Positions 25,566-34,055 of a DNA stretch of 64,000 bases are shown here, piece by piece. The translations under genes and the position numbers were made by a program. The stretch spans positions 62,001-126,000 of the forward strand of contig CAVOJD010000010.1 in NCBI GenBank assembly GCA_963696075.1. Direction: 5' to 3'. The notes below the pieces were generated by a model. It had not been told where the DNA came from, made no database searches, and was given only the letters and a program-made list of their open reading frames with translations. Each line of letters starts with the position of its first letter. Positions within the stretch are counted from its first letter, which is position 1. Source of the stretch: CAJQQK01 sp963696075. Lineage in GTDB: Bacteria > Pseudomonadota > Alphaproteobacteria > Rhizobiales > Hyphomicrobiaceae.

Positions 25566-26483
25566 ATGCCCGAACTGCCCGAAGTCGAAACCGTCCGCCG
25601 GGGCCTCGAGCCGGTGATGGTGGGCCGCCGCCTGGTGCGCGTCGAACAGCGCCGGCCTGACCTGCGCTTTCCCCTGCCCGAGCGTTTCGCCGACCGCCTG
25701 TCCGGCCGCCGCGTCGAGCGCCTCGCCCGCCGCGCCAAATATCTCATCGCCGACATCGAGGGCGGTGAGGCGCTGATCATGCACCTCGGCATGAGCGGCC
25801 GCTTCACGATCGTCCCGCCCGCGCCTCAGCCCCTGTCGTCGTCATCGCCGGCGGACGAGGCGAGCGAAAGCCTGGGCGAGTTCGTCCACGACACCGGTGC
25901 ACTGCCCGCGCACGACCATATCGTCTTCCATTTCGAGGATGGCGCGCGCGTCACCTACAACGATCCCCGCCGGTTCGGCTTCATGGATCTCGTCGGCGCA
26001 GAGACCGTCGAGACCTGCCGTCATTTCGCGCACATGGGCGTCGAGCCCTGGGCAACGCCCTCCATGAGAGCTTATCTGGCAACGCGCGCCAGGGGCCGCA
26101 CGACGGACCTCAAGGCCTTTCTGCTCGATCAGCGCCACATCGCAGGCCTTGGCAATATCTACGTCTGTGAGGCGCTCTACCGTGCCCGCCTCAGCCCGAA
26201 GCGGGCGGCGGGCTGCCTCGCCGACCGCAACGGCCGCCCCACCGCGCGCTGCCGCCGCCTTGTCCCTGAGATCCGCGCCGTTCTCGCCGACGCGATCGAG
26301 GCCGGCGGCTCGACGTTGCGCGACTATCGCGCGGCCGACGGCGCGCTCGGCTATTTCCAGCATGCCTTCAAGGTCTACGGCCGCGAGGGCGACGCTTGCC
26401 TCACGCCCGGCTGTCAGGGCATGGTGCGCCGGATCACGCAGGCTGGCCGCTCGACCTTCTTCTGCAGCCGCTGCCAGCGCTAA
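25566..26483 (+). CDS. mutM: Formamidopyrimidine-DNA glycosylase
   Basis: A 305-residue DNA repair glycosylase/AP lyase removing 8-oxoguanine and FaPy. After Met removal the catalytic Pro1 and Glu2 are in PELPEVETVRRGL, which fixes the start at ATG 25566 rather than TTG 25557. Other landmarks: RAKYLIAD (beta-hairpin Lys), HLGMSGR, LLDQRHIAGLGNIY and the C-terminal zinc finger CLTPGC...FFCSRCQR. An insertion around residues 85-105 (PQPLSSSSPADEASESLGE) makes it longer than the E. coli enzyme. A repeat half-copy lies just upstream. Confidence 0.97.
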   Translation: MPELPEVETVRRGLEPVMVGRRLVRVEQRRPDLRFPLPERFADRLSGRRVERLARRAKYLIADIEGGEALIMHLGMSGRFTIVPPAPQPLSSSSPADEASESLGEFVHDTGALPAHDHIVFHFEDGARVTYNDPRRFGFMDLVGAETVETCRHFAHMGVEPWATPSMRAYLATRARGRTTDLKAFLLDQRHIAGLGNIYVCEALYRARLSPKRAAGCLADRNGRPTARCRRLVPEIRAVLADAIEAGGSTLRDYRAADGALGYFQHAFKVYGREGDACLTPGCQGMVRRITQAGRSTFFCSRCQR

Positions 26484-26511
26484 CTTTCCCTGAAAGACCG
26501 GACGACACCCG

Positions 26512-27285
26512 ATGACTTATGAAAACATCCTCGTCGAGACCCGTGGCAACGTCGGCCTCATCACGCTGAACCGCCCCGAAGCCCTCAACGCGCTGAACAG
26601 TGCCCTGATCGAGGACCTCTACCAGGCCCTCGAAGCCTTCGAGGCAGACGCCGACATCGGCTGCATGGTCCTGACGGGATCAGAAAAGGCCTTTGCCGCT
26701 GGCGCCGACATCAAGGAAATGCAGTCGCGCGACTACATGGACGTCTACATGTCGGACTTCATCGCGCGCTGGGAGCGTGTCGGCCAGACCCGCAAGCCGA
26801 TCATCGCCGCCGTCGCCGGCTTCGCCCTGGGCGGCGGCTGCGAGATGGCGATGGCGTGTGATTTCATTCTCGCCGCCGACACGGCAAGGTTCGGCCAGCC
26901 GGAAATCAAGCTCGGCGTCATGCCGGGGGCCGGTGGCACGCAGCGCCTGACCCGCTTTGTCGGCAAGTCGAAGGCCATGGAAATGTGCCTGACCGGCCGC
27001 ATGATGGACGCCGATGAGGCCGAACGCGCAGGCCTCGTCTCACGCATCGTACCAGCCGATCAGTTGATCGATGAAGCCATCAAGACGGCCCAGAAGATCG
27101 CCGATATGTCGCGTCCGATCGCGATGATGACCAAGGAAAGCGTCAATCGCTCTTACGAGACGACACTTGCCGAAGGCATTCGCTTCGAGCGCCGCGTCTT
27201 CCATTCGATGTTCGCGACCGAGGACCAGAAGGAAGGCATGTCGGCCTTCGCCGACAAGCGCAAGGCGGATTTCAAGAACCGCTGA
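26512..27285 (+). CDS. Enoyl-CoA hydratase (short-chain crotonase)
   Basis: 257 residues with the full crotonase signature: LITLNRPEALNALN, AFAAGADIKEM, GFALGGGCEMAMACDFILAADTARFGQPEIKLGVMPGAGGTQRLTRFVGK. The catalytic glutamates lie in GGGCEMAMACD and QPEIKLGVMPGAGG, as in mitochondrial ECHS1 and bacterial EchA/PaaF enzymes. It hydrates trans-2-enoyl-CoA in fatty-acid or amino-acid breakdown. It is 28 nt after mutM; mutM-ECH-rpsT-dnaA is a conserved order in the group. Confidence 0.95.
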   Translation: MTYENILVETRGNVGLITLNRPEALNALNSALIEDLYQALEAFEADADIGCMVLTGSEKAFAAGADIKEMQSRDYMDVYMSDFIARWERVGQTRKPIIAAVAGFALGGGCEMAMACDFILAADTARFGQPEIKLGVMPGAGGTQRLTRFVGKSKAMEMCLTGRMMDADEAERAGLVSRIVPADQLIDEAIKTAQKIADMSRPIAMMTKESVNRSYETTLAEGIRFERRVFHSMFATEDQKEGMSAFADKRKADFKNR

Positions 27286-27306
27286 GCGGCCATTTTGCCG
27301 TCACGG

Positions 27307-27903
27307 TCAGGATCGCCTGCGAAGCTCCCCGAGCACCGCCATCGCGGAAAGCGTGAAGATCGCAATGCCGCCGGCGATGAAGATGATGTTGGCGGCCCAG
27401 TCGCGTCCGTGTGTCTCGACCTTGCCGGACATGAGCAGCAGGGCAACGCCGCCAAGCGCGGCCAGCCCCTGCGCCCCCGTCACCCATCGCATCAGGGCGA
27501 TCGCCTGCGGTTCGCTGAACGGCGAGCCAGGCTGTTCGCGCCGCTGGGCATAGGCCAGGATGCCACCGCCGATCAGCAGCATCGCCGCGCCGTACTGCCA
27601 GGCATGCTGCCAGGAAAGGTCGGTGAGGTAGTAGGACGCAAGCATCGCGAGCCCGCACCACGCCCAGACCGCCGCCAGCAGGCGCGCGAAGCTGAGGGCG
27701 AACGCCTCCCTGTCATCGACCGCCCGGCTCGCGTGCCAGACACGCCCGCCGACCACGACGACCGTCGCCAGAAACAGCGCGCCGCCCGTGTAGCTCAGCG
27801 CCATCCGCTCACTGGCGGCCCCCGTCACCATCAACGCGACCGCCGCCCCGAGCCCGACCCAGAGCATATTGCCGTCGAGAATACCCTCCTCGCGGTCAAT
27901 CAT
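27307..27903 (-). CDS. Multi-pass membrane protein, paralogue of the upstream gene
   Basis: 198 residues with about six hydrophobic segments. It ends with HGRDWAANIIFIAGGIAIFTLSAMAVL and has a central VWAWCGLAMLASYYLTDLSWQHAW. Both motifs recur in the neighbouring 27900-28505 product (HGDWAANNIFFFGAIAIGAISAYAL; VWAWGALGLAISYGSG), so the two are tandem paralogues. Start and stop overlap by 4 nt (ATGA), implying translational coupling. No family recognised. Confidence 0.75.
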   Translation of the reverse strand: MIDREEGILDGNMLWVGLGAAVALMVTGAASERMALSYTGGALFLATVVVVGGRVWHASRAVDDREAFALSFARLLAAVWAWCGLAMLASYYLTDLSWQHAWQYGAAMLLIGGGILAYAQRREQPGSPFSEPQAIALMRWVTGAQGLAALGGVALLLMSGKVETHGRDWAANIIFIAGGIAIFTLSAMAVLGELRRRS

Positions 27904-28505
27904 GTCGATCTGCTGTGAGGTTTGCCGACCTGGAGCGCATAAGCACTGATCGCCCCAATCGCGATGGCGCCGAAAAAGAAGATGTTGTTGGCCGCCCAGT
28001 CGCCATGGCGCGGCTCCAGGAAGCGGGTCATTTTCCCGTCAATCAGGAGGCCGACCACAACCAGGATCATCCCGAACAACTGGCCCCAGGCGAGATAGCG
28101 CCCGATCTTCAAGAGGGCTTCGTCTTCCTTGCCCTCGTCCGCGTCGCGCTGGAGTAGCTTGGCAAAGAAGAGGCTGGCTGCCGCCAGGATGACGAAGGCG
28201 ACGAAGAACGTCATCCATTCGCGCCATGCGACAACACCGGACCCGTAGCTGATCGCGAGGCCGAGCGCCCCCCAGGCCCACACGTACCCCATGAAGCGCG
28301 CCGTCTGCGCCGCGACGGCCGGCCGCGAACCGCCCGCCTCCACGGTCTGACGCGTATCGCGTATCGCCACCAGAGCGAAAACGATCGCCATCACTGCGGC
28401 AATCGCCATATGTACGTACGCCATCGACGGCGTGGCCGCCTTCATCGCGGCCGTAATGACCAGCAGCGCGACGCTGATGGCTATGCTCGACATCCAGAAA
28501 ATCAT
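27900..28505 (-). CDS. Multi-pass membrane protein, paralogue of the downstream gene
   Basis: About 201 residues from ATG 28505 (MIFWMSSIAISVALLVITAAM). Predicted membrane helices near 5-20, 28-46, 75-92, 98-118, 140-160 and 172-192. It shares GDWAANN/GRDWAAN and VWAWGALGL/VWAWCGLAM with the product of the next gene, to which it is joined by an ATGA overlap. The frame is open for 169 codons upstream, but that part is Arg-rich, soluble-looking and lies in the intergenic region, so it is excluded. Function unknown. Confidence 0.72.
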   Translation of the reverse strand: MIFWMSSIAISVALLVITAAMKAATPSMAYVHMAIAAVMAIVFALVAIRDTRQTVEAGGSRPAVAAQTARFMGYVWAWGALGLAISYGSGVVAWREWMTFFVAFVILAAASLFFAKLLQRDADEGKEDEALLKIGRYLAWGQLFGMILVVVGLLIDGKMTRFLEPRHGDWAANNIFFFGAIAIGAISAYALQVGKPHSRST

Positions 28506-28996
28506 AGCGACAAGGTCCCATAGATCGGCGGCGATCGAACGTCGTCCGCCTGGCACAAAACCGGCGTCCAGCCTGTCGGTCGCCGGTTGTGCGCGTAAGA
28601 GGCAATCATGGTGCGCATCAAATGCGACCGGTTCTGATCTTTCATCATTCGTTAACGCTTCTGTCCAGGTATCCCGACACTGCCGTGATTTGGGCCGTTT
28701 GGTCGAGACCTCTCGCGCCATGTCGCCACGGCACCGGGTACTCACGCGGGCGTCTGGGACGAAGGACAGCCGTCCGGCGAATTCGCCACAGCCGTGATCT
28801 AACCGTTGACCGCGCGAGGCCGGGCGGTTAATAGTCTCGGCACAGCCGCCCTGGGCCCTGCCCCGGGCGGTCATTTCATTGGCAGCGGCTTCCCTCCCGA
28901 GAGCCCCCGGCCGACAGGTCAGGGTCCGGTGGGCAGCGCGCCACGAAATCAAGCCAATTCTCAGATCTCCACGTTTGCCGAAGGAAAACGAACGAC
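28506..28996. other. Intergenic region upstream of rpsT
   Basis: 491 bp between divergent genes; it carries the rpsT promoter and the promoter of the membrane-protein pair. A half CtrA-like TTAACG near 28652-28657 is weak. No RNA gene or repeat identified. Confidence 0.5.
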
Positions 28997-29269
28997 ATGG
29001 CGAATACGTCATCAGCCAAAAAGGCCATGCGCCAGGCAGCCCGCCGCACCGCGGTCAACAAGACGCATCGGACCCGTATGCGCTCGGTTGTCCGCCAGGT
29101 TGAAGAAGCGATTGCCGCCGGCGATCAGGAAGCCGCCGCAGCAGCCTTCAAGCGTGCTGAGCCTGTCGTCATGCGCACCGGCCAGAAGAACGTGATCCAC
29201 CGCAACACCGCCAGCCGTAAGGTCTCCCGCCTCGCGCAGCGCATCAAGTCGATGCAGGCGGCCGGCTGA
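28997..29269 (+). CDS. rpsT: 30S ribosomal protein S20
   Basis: A 90-residue basic protein binding the 5' domain of 16S rRNA. MANTSSAKKAMRQAARRTAVNKTHRTRMRS and KNVIHRNTASRKVSRLAQRIKSM match the family over its whole length. GAAGGA lies upstream of ATG 28997. rpsT directly before dnaA is typical in alphaproteobacteria. An imperfect hairpin without T-run (29287-29310) follows the stop. Confidence 0.98.
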   Translation: MANTSSAKKAMRQAARRTAVNKTHRTRMRSVVRQVEEAIAAGDQEAAAAAFKRAEPVVMRTGQKNVIHRNTASRKVSRLAQRIKSMQAAG

Positions 29270-29554
29270 TCAAGCCCGATGAGGCCCTGGCAACCTGTGC
29301 CAGGCCACCAGTCCCTCGCTATTGGGACATGTCCGATCCGGCCGTTCGGCCGGATCCGCACCGCGACCCCCATGATGCCGCGATCCTCGCTATGATGGCC
29401 TTCTCGAACGATAAGCGGCCATTGCGCCGCCACGAGGCCTGAACGCCGCCGGCCACGGACCGGCCGGATCGCACGTCGCGCCCATCACACCACCTGGACC
29501 AGCTTCCACGTTTCGCGACGGCATTCGCCCTGCGCCCGCCCGTCCGAGCCAGAT

Positions 29555-29596
29555 GCGCGTGCCAGAAAGCGGGTGCCAGAAAGCGCGTGCCAGGAA
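29555..29596. repeat. Three tandem 14-bp repeats between rpsT and dnaA
   Basis: GCGCGTGCCAGAAA, GCGGGTGCCAGAAA and GCGCGTGCCAGGAA, at 29555, 29569 and 29583, with one mismatch each in copies 2 and 3. They lie in the gene-free stretch left of the AT-rich candidate unwinding region. Iteron-like arrangement; no protein can be assigned. Confidence 0.7.
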
Positions 29597-29820
29597 TCCT
29601 TGTCACTGCCATTCATGTCACCGCCATCCGTCAGACGCCGGCGTCTGCCGCGCGCCGCGCGCCGTTTTCGCACGGCCTCACCAGTCCGTCGCGCAACCCC
29701 ATTGAGGTCCTGCCCGAAGTGCTGCGAGGTCCAAAGCCGGGCCGCACAAGCACTTCACGCCCCGCTGTTGCCAAGCTGTCACAATTGGACCCGGAAAAGC
29801 CGTGTGGAGTGACATCAGTA

Positions 29821-30240
29821 TGAAGAAATAACTATTTGATAATATTTAGAAATAGGCAAGATTTAGCGGCAGTTTTTCAGCGCTGTGACGATCCTCTGGC
29901 GCCAAAAAAGATACAGCCTCAGAGCGCAGTGTCGGAGCGGACCAACGTTCTCCACATGCGCCTGGCTTCTCCACAAGCCACTGTTTCGTGGGAGCTAATT
30001 CATGTTCACGTCGCGAGCACCCTCTAAGGGGTTCTCCTGACTCGGCTTTTCGTTCCGCTCCCGCCGCCTCATGTTCGCTCTCTGGGCCTATTGAGAATCC
30101 CATTAACCTGTGGTTAATCCTTTCTCAGGAAATGCGGGGACCGGACCTCAAGCGCACCGAGTTTTCTGCCCTGGGCAGAGCGGTCGTTGGTTCGGAGCGA
30201 ACAGTGGATTGAGGGGGTAAAACCTCTTCTTAATCGAGTC
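29821..30240. other. oriC: Candidate chromosomal replication origin
   Basis: Part of a 1.55-kb gene-free region (29270-30825) between rpsT and dnaA. An AT-rich block at 29821-29870 (AACTATTTGATAATATTTAG and flanks) contrasts with the GC-rich surroundings. Two copies of TTCTCCACA (29948-29956, 29967-29975), each one mismatch from the DnaA box TTATCCACA, are spaced 19 bp apart. ATTAACCTGTGGTTAAT (30102-30118) contains both TTAA-N7-TTAA, the CtrA consensus, and TTAACCACA on the other strand, a DnaA-box-like sequence. CTTTGCACA at 30363 is a further near-box. Some alphaproteobacteria place oriC elsewhere, so this is a candidate. Confidence 0.55.
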
Positions 30241-30825
30241 ACCGTTCGCAATTGTAATGCGTAAGTTGCAGCATTTCTACACGGCTCTCCGGGCAACCGG
30301 CGGGCACGATGTGCCGCTTGTTCTGAGCGGTACTGCGTATGAGCTGGCTTAGCCGGGGTAGGCTTTGCACAAAGCTCTTGAAGTTGTGGGAGGCGCATTG
30401 CGTGAATCGACGGGATAATTGTGACCAGAAACCGCTGAGGGCGTTAAGCGGTGGTCATCGACGGAAAACCAGACAATTGAAGGTTCCACCAAGCCGGACA
30501 GAGGGCGTCTGCGGCAGTGGAGCCATGCGGCCAATCGATCGAACGGCGATCGGGGATTGGTTGCATCCAGGCAGCGCCCGCCGCGCGTCATAGACGAACG
30601 GCAGGCTTGTCTGGCGCGTTGAACGCTTAGGTCGTTCAAGGCGGATGCAGGTGCCGTTTAAGCGGCATCTTTCGAAGGTCCCAAAACTGACAACGCACAC
30701 CCAGGCTGCGACGCGGCAGGGGAACGGCGAGGTGCGTTCTAAGCCAGTCCAGGGACGGGAGCATCGCGACAGCACCGGGGGATTCGGGTGCACGCAGGCT
30801 CAAGCGAATTTAGCGGGGAAAACCA

Positions 30826-32412
30826 ATGAGTAATGACAACAAGAACGGCTCGGAATTCAATCTGACGGAGTACGGCATCGAGCGGCCGGTGGCCGCCCCG
30901 GCCGAAACCAGCCGCGCGGCCAAGCCGGCCAAGGGGGAAGCCCCCTCGATCAAGGCATCGAAGAACAAGATCGCAGCGATCCTGCGCGCCCGGCTCGGTG
31001 ATGAAGTCTACAATAGCTGGTTTGCATCGCTCGATTTTGACCGCATCGACGGCGAAACCATCCATGCGACCGTGCCGGTCAAGTTCCTGCGCAGTTGGAT
31101 CCAGAACCACTATCTGGATGATGTGCTGGCTGCCTGTCAGACCGAGTTTCCGGCCGCCGAGCGCATTGAGATTTCCCTGCGCCAGCCAAACGGCCCCAAG
31201 CCGGTCGCACAGAACGATACCGAAGCCAGTGGCGAGCGGGGACAAGCCAGCGACACGGCGCAGCCCTCGCTTGGCGCGCTACCCTCACAGGCCGCCTGGC
31301 CACCCGCCATTCTCGCAGGCGGCGACCTGCCCCCGCGCGCGCCGACCCAGGCTGCGGGCTTCGAAGGCTCGCCCCTCGACCCGCGCCTCACGTTCGAGAG
31401 CTTCATTGTCGGCGCCGCCAACCGCATGGCGCATGCCGGCGCCAGCCAGGTCGCTGAAACGATTTTCTCAGAGAGCCGCGGCTTCAACCCGCTCTACATC
31501 CACTCAGCGGTTGGCCTCGGCAAAACCCACCTGCTCCAGGCAGTTGCCTGGGAGGTGCGTCGGCGCATGCCGCAGGCCCAGATTCTCTATCTGACGGCGG
31601 AGCGCTTCCGCTATTCCTTCGTCGAAGCGCTGCAGTCCAAGGAGGCGATGGCCTTCAAGGATCGCTTTCGTTCGATCGACATGTTGCTGATCGACGATCT
31701 TGAGTTCATGCACGGCCAGCACACCGAACAGGAATTCGAGCACATCATCAACGCGCTGCTCGACGGCGGCCGCCAGGTCGTCGTGGCGTCGGCCCGCCCG
31801 CCGAACCAGATTGAAAAGCTCAACGAGCGCATGCGCAGCCGTCTTCAGCGCGGCCTCGTCACCGAACTGATGGCGCCGGATTACGAGCTGCGCCTCAAGA
31901 TCCTCGATCGCCGCATCCAGGAAAAGCGCCAGCAGGATCCCTCCTTCGAGATTTCGCGGGACGTCATCGAGCTCCTCGCCGAGCGCCTGACGGAAAATGG
32001 CCGCGAGCTCGAAGGCGCGACCGCCAGGCTTTACGCGCACTGGCAGTATCTCCACGCACCGATCACCCGCGAAACGGCTGAAACAGTCGTGCGCGACCTG
32101 TTCCAGGGCGGCGCCGAGCAGCGCCGTGTTCGCATCGAGGAAATCATCAAGACGGTCTCACGCCACTTCGGTGTGTCCAAGCCGGACATCCTCTCGCAGC
32201 GCCGCCATCGCTCGGTCGTCTGGCCCCGTCAAATCGGCATGTATCTGGCGAAACAGCTGACCGCCCGTTCGCTGCCCGAGATCGGCCGCCGCTTCGGAAA
32301 TCGTGACCATACAACCGTACTCCACGCGATCCGTAAGATTGACCGGGAACTCGAGGGCAACCCGCGCCTGCGCGACGAGCTCGAAGAACTGAAGAAGATG
32401 CTCAATACCTGA
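30826..32412 (+). CDS. dnaA: Chromosomal replication initiator protein DnaA
   Basis: 528 residues. Domain I spans about 45-120 (RLGDEVYNSWFASLDFD). A low-complexity linker runs to about 185. The AAA+ domain has Walker A GLGKT (230-234) and Walker B LLIDDLEF (Asp290/291). The C-terminal DNA-binding signature is RRFGNRDHTTVLHAIRKI. It binds DnaA boxes and opens oriC. The linker is longer than in E. coli DnaA. ATG 30826 follows GCGGGGAA. Upstream lies the candidate origin with a CtrA-type site, so cell-cycle control is plausible. Confidence 0.98.
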   Translation: MSNDNKNGSEFNLTEYGIERPVAAPAETSRAAKPAKGEAPSIKASKNKIAAILRARLGDEVYNSWFASLDFDRIDGETIHATVPVKFLRSWIQNHYLDDVLAACQTEFPAAERIEISLRQPNGPKPVAQNDTEASGERGQASDTAQPSLGALPSQAAWPPAILAGGDLPPRAPTQAAGFEGSPLDPRLTFESFIVGAANRMAHAGASQVAETIFSESRGFNPLYIHSAVGLGKTHLLQAVAWEVRRRMPQAQILYLTAERFRYSFVEALQSKEAMAFKDRFRSIDMLLIDDLEFMHGQHTEQEFEHIINALLDGGRQVVVASARPPNQIEKLNERMRSRLQRGLVTELMAPDYELRLKILDRRIQEKRQQDPSFEISRDVIELLAERLTENGRELEGATARLYAHWQYLHAPITRETAETVVRDLFQGGAEQRRVRIEEIIKTVSRHFGVSKPDILSQRRHRSVVWPRQIGMYLAKQLTARSLPEIGRRFGNRDHTTVLHAIRKIDRELEGNPRLRDELEELKKMLNT

Positions 32413-32930
32413 TGTGTTGAACTGAGCTGAAAAACCAACGAGTTAGAGCTGGTGCCGGACGGCGGTGTACCGCCTGCGGCAGGCTCTGGCTCCAAGCGTT
32501 GACGCAGCTGACCGGGCCGCGTTTGGGGCGCCTGGCCTGCCGGTGAAACAGCTGGCCGGCCGTGGCGCCCCATTCTTGTGCGCCAAGCCCCGTCCCGCGC
32601 CGCAGCATGGTCCGCCAACTGGCGCTTGCATGCACAATGATTTTGCCCCAAGTTGCGCCCCCTATCCGAATCAGGTCCGTAGATGTTCGGCTCTTTACGG
32701 GGGCGAATGAAGGTTGGCCTCGGATTGTGCCGGTCGGGCATTGGGCCTCTTGAGTGACATGGAACAGGCCCGAACGGCGTTGTTTAGGTTTTCTGTGGGG
32801 TTGCGGCTGTTTTTGCCTCGATGTCTGGCTGCTGAACCGGCCGGGCCAGTGGGACGGCAGCGACCTCGTTGGGGGCGGCGCGCGGCGCTTCCATACCCAT
32901 CGTTCAACACTTGTCGTATCGGGACGGATA
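32413..32930. other. dnaA-dnaN intergenic region
   Basis: 518 bp. Just after dnaA two overlapping small hairpins can form: GGCGGT-GT-ACCGCC (32461-32474) and GCCTGC-G-GCAGGC (32472-32484), without a T-run. The rest must hold the dnaN promoter. The frame continuous with dnaN from 32754 lacks conserved residues before the dnaN ATG and is not called. Confidence 0.5.
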
Positions 32931-34055
32931 ATGCAGCTGGTCATCGAACGGGGCGAACTTCTCAAGTCACTCGGCCATGTCACGAGCGTCGTCGAGCGGC
33001 GCACCACCATCCCGATCCTGTCGAACGTCCTCCTCCAGGCCCACGGCGGCATGCTGCGCTTCAATGCAACCGATCTCGAGCGCGAGGTTGTCGAGCAGAC
33101 CGAAGCCGACATTTCACAAGATGGCGCCATCACCGTGCCGGCCCACCTGCTGCATGACATTGTGCGCAAGCTGCCCGATGGTGCACAGGTCCAGATCAGC
33201 CGCGATGCCGAACGTGAGCGCGTGACGCTGTCGTCCGGCCATTCACGCTTCGCGCTCCAGTCGCTCCCGGCAGAAGACTTCCCCGACCTCGCCGCAGGCG
33301 AAATGAGCCATGAGTTCACGATGCCGGCGCACGATCTCAAGCGCCTCATCGAAAAGACGCGGTTCGCGATCTCGACCGAAGAAACCCGCTACTATCTGAA
33401 CGGCATCTTTTTCCACGCCGCCGAAAGCAGTGAAACGGGCCGGCCCGCGCTGCGCGCCGTCGCAACCGACGGCCACCGCCTCGCCCACATCGAGCTGGAC
33501 CTGCCGGACGGCGCCGCCGGCATGCCGGGCGTCATCATTCCCCGCAAGACCGTGCACGAACTGCACCGCCTCCTCGAAGACGGCGGCACCGAGGTGCGGA
33601 TCGGGATTTCGCCCGCCAAGGTGCGCTTCCAGATCGGCAAGATCACCCTCACCTCCAAGCTGATCGACGGCACCTTCCCGGACTATGCCCGCGTCATTCC
33701 GCAAAACAACGACAAGGAACTGCGCGTCTCGAACGCTGAGTTCATTTCCGCCGTCGACCGCGTCTCCACCGTCGCCAGCGAACGCGGCCGCGCCGTCAAG
33801 CTGGCGATCGAGAAAGACAAGCTGACCCTGTCGGTCAACAACCCCGAAGGCGGCAGCGCCACCGAGGAACTTGACGTCGGCTATGAGGCCGAACCCCTCG
33901 AGATCGGCTTCAATGCGAGATATCTGCTTGATATCGCGGGCCAGCTCGAAAGCGATCAGGCCGTCTTCCGCCTCGCAGACCCGGGCTCGCCGACCATGGT
34001 GCGTGATAGTGACGACGACGGTGCGCTCTATGTGCTGATGCCGATGCGGGTGTGA
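32931..34055 (+). CDS. dnaN: DNA polymerase III subunit beta (sliding clamp)
   Basis: A 374-residue clamp that tethers the polymerase to DNA. The start MQLVIERGELLKSLGHVTSVVERRTTIPILSNVLL is the family N-terminus, fixing ATG 32931. Three clamp domains can be followed (second from about 130, FTMPAHDLKRLIEKTRFAISTEETRYYLNGIFFH; third from about 255). The C-terminus DDGALYVLMPMRV is diagnostic. The stop overlaps the recF ATG (TGATG), so the two are translationally coupled. Confidence 0.98.
   Translation: MQLVIERGELLKSLGHVTSVVERRTTIPILSNVLLQAHGGMLRFNATDLEREVVEQTEADISQDGAITVPAHLLHDIVRKLPDGAQVQISRDAERERVTLSSGHSRFALQSLPAEDFPDLAAGEMSHEFTMPAHDLKRLIEKTRFAISTEETRYYLNGIFFHAAESSETGRPALRAVATDGHRLAHIELDLPDGAAGMPGVIIPRKTVHELHRLLEDGGTEVRIGISPAKVRFQIGKITLTSKLIDGTFPDYARVIPQNNDKELRVSNAEFISAVDRVSTVASERGRAVKLAIEKDKLTLSVNNPEGGSATEELDVGYEAEPLEIGFNARYLLDIAGQLESDQAVFRLADPGSPTMVRDSDDDGALYVLMPMRV

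Noticed and set aside
27900..29012. A 370-residue version of the second paralogous membrane protein
   Set aside because: The first 169 codons are Arg-rich intergenic translation without a ribosome site; the membrane protein starts at 28505.
29830..30825. Enrichment of CcrM GANTC sites near dnaA
   Set aside because: Five sites were found (30039, 30095, 30236, 30404, 30781), not clearly more than chance for about 1 kb.
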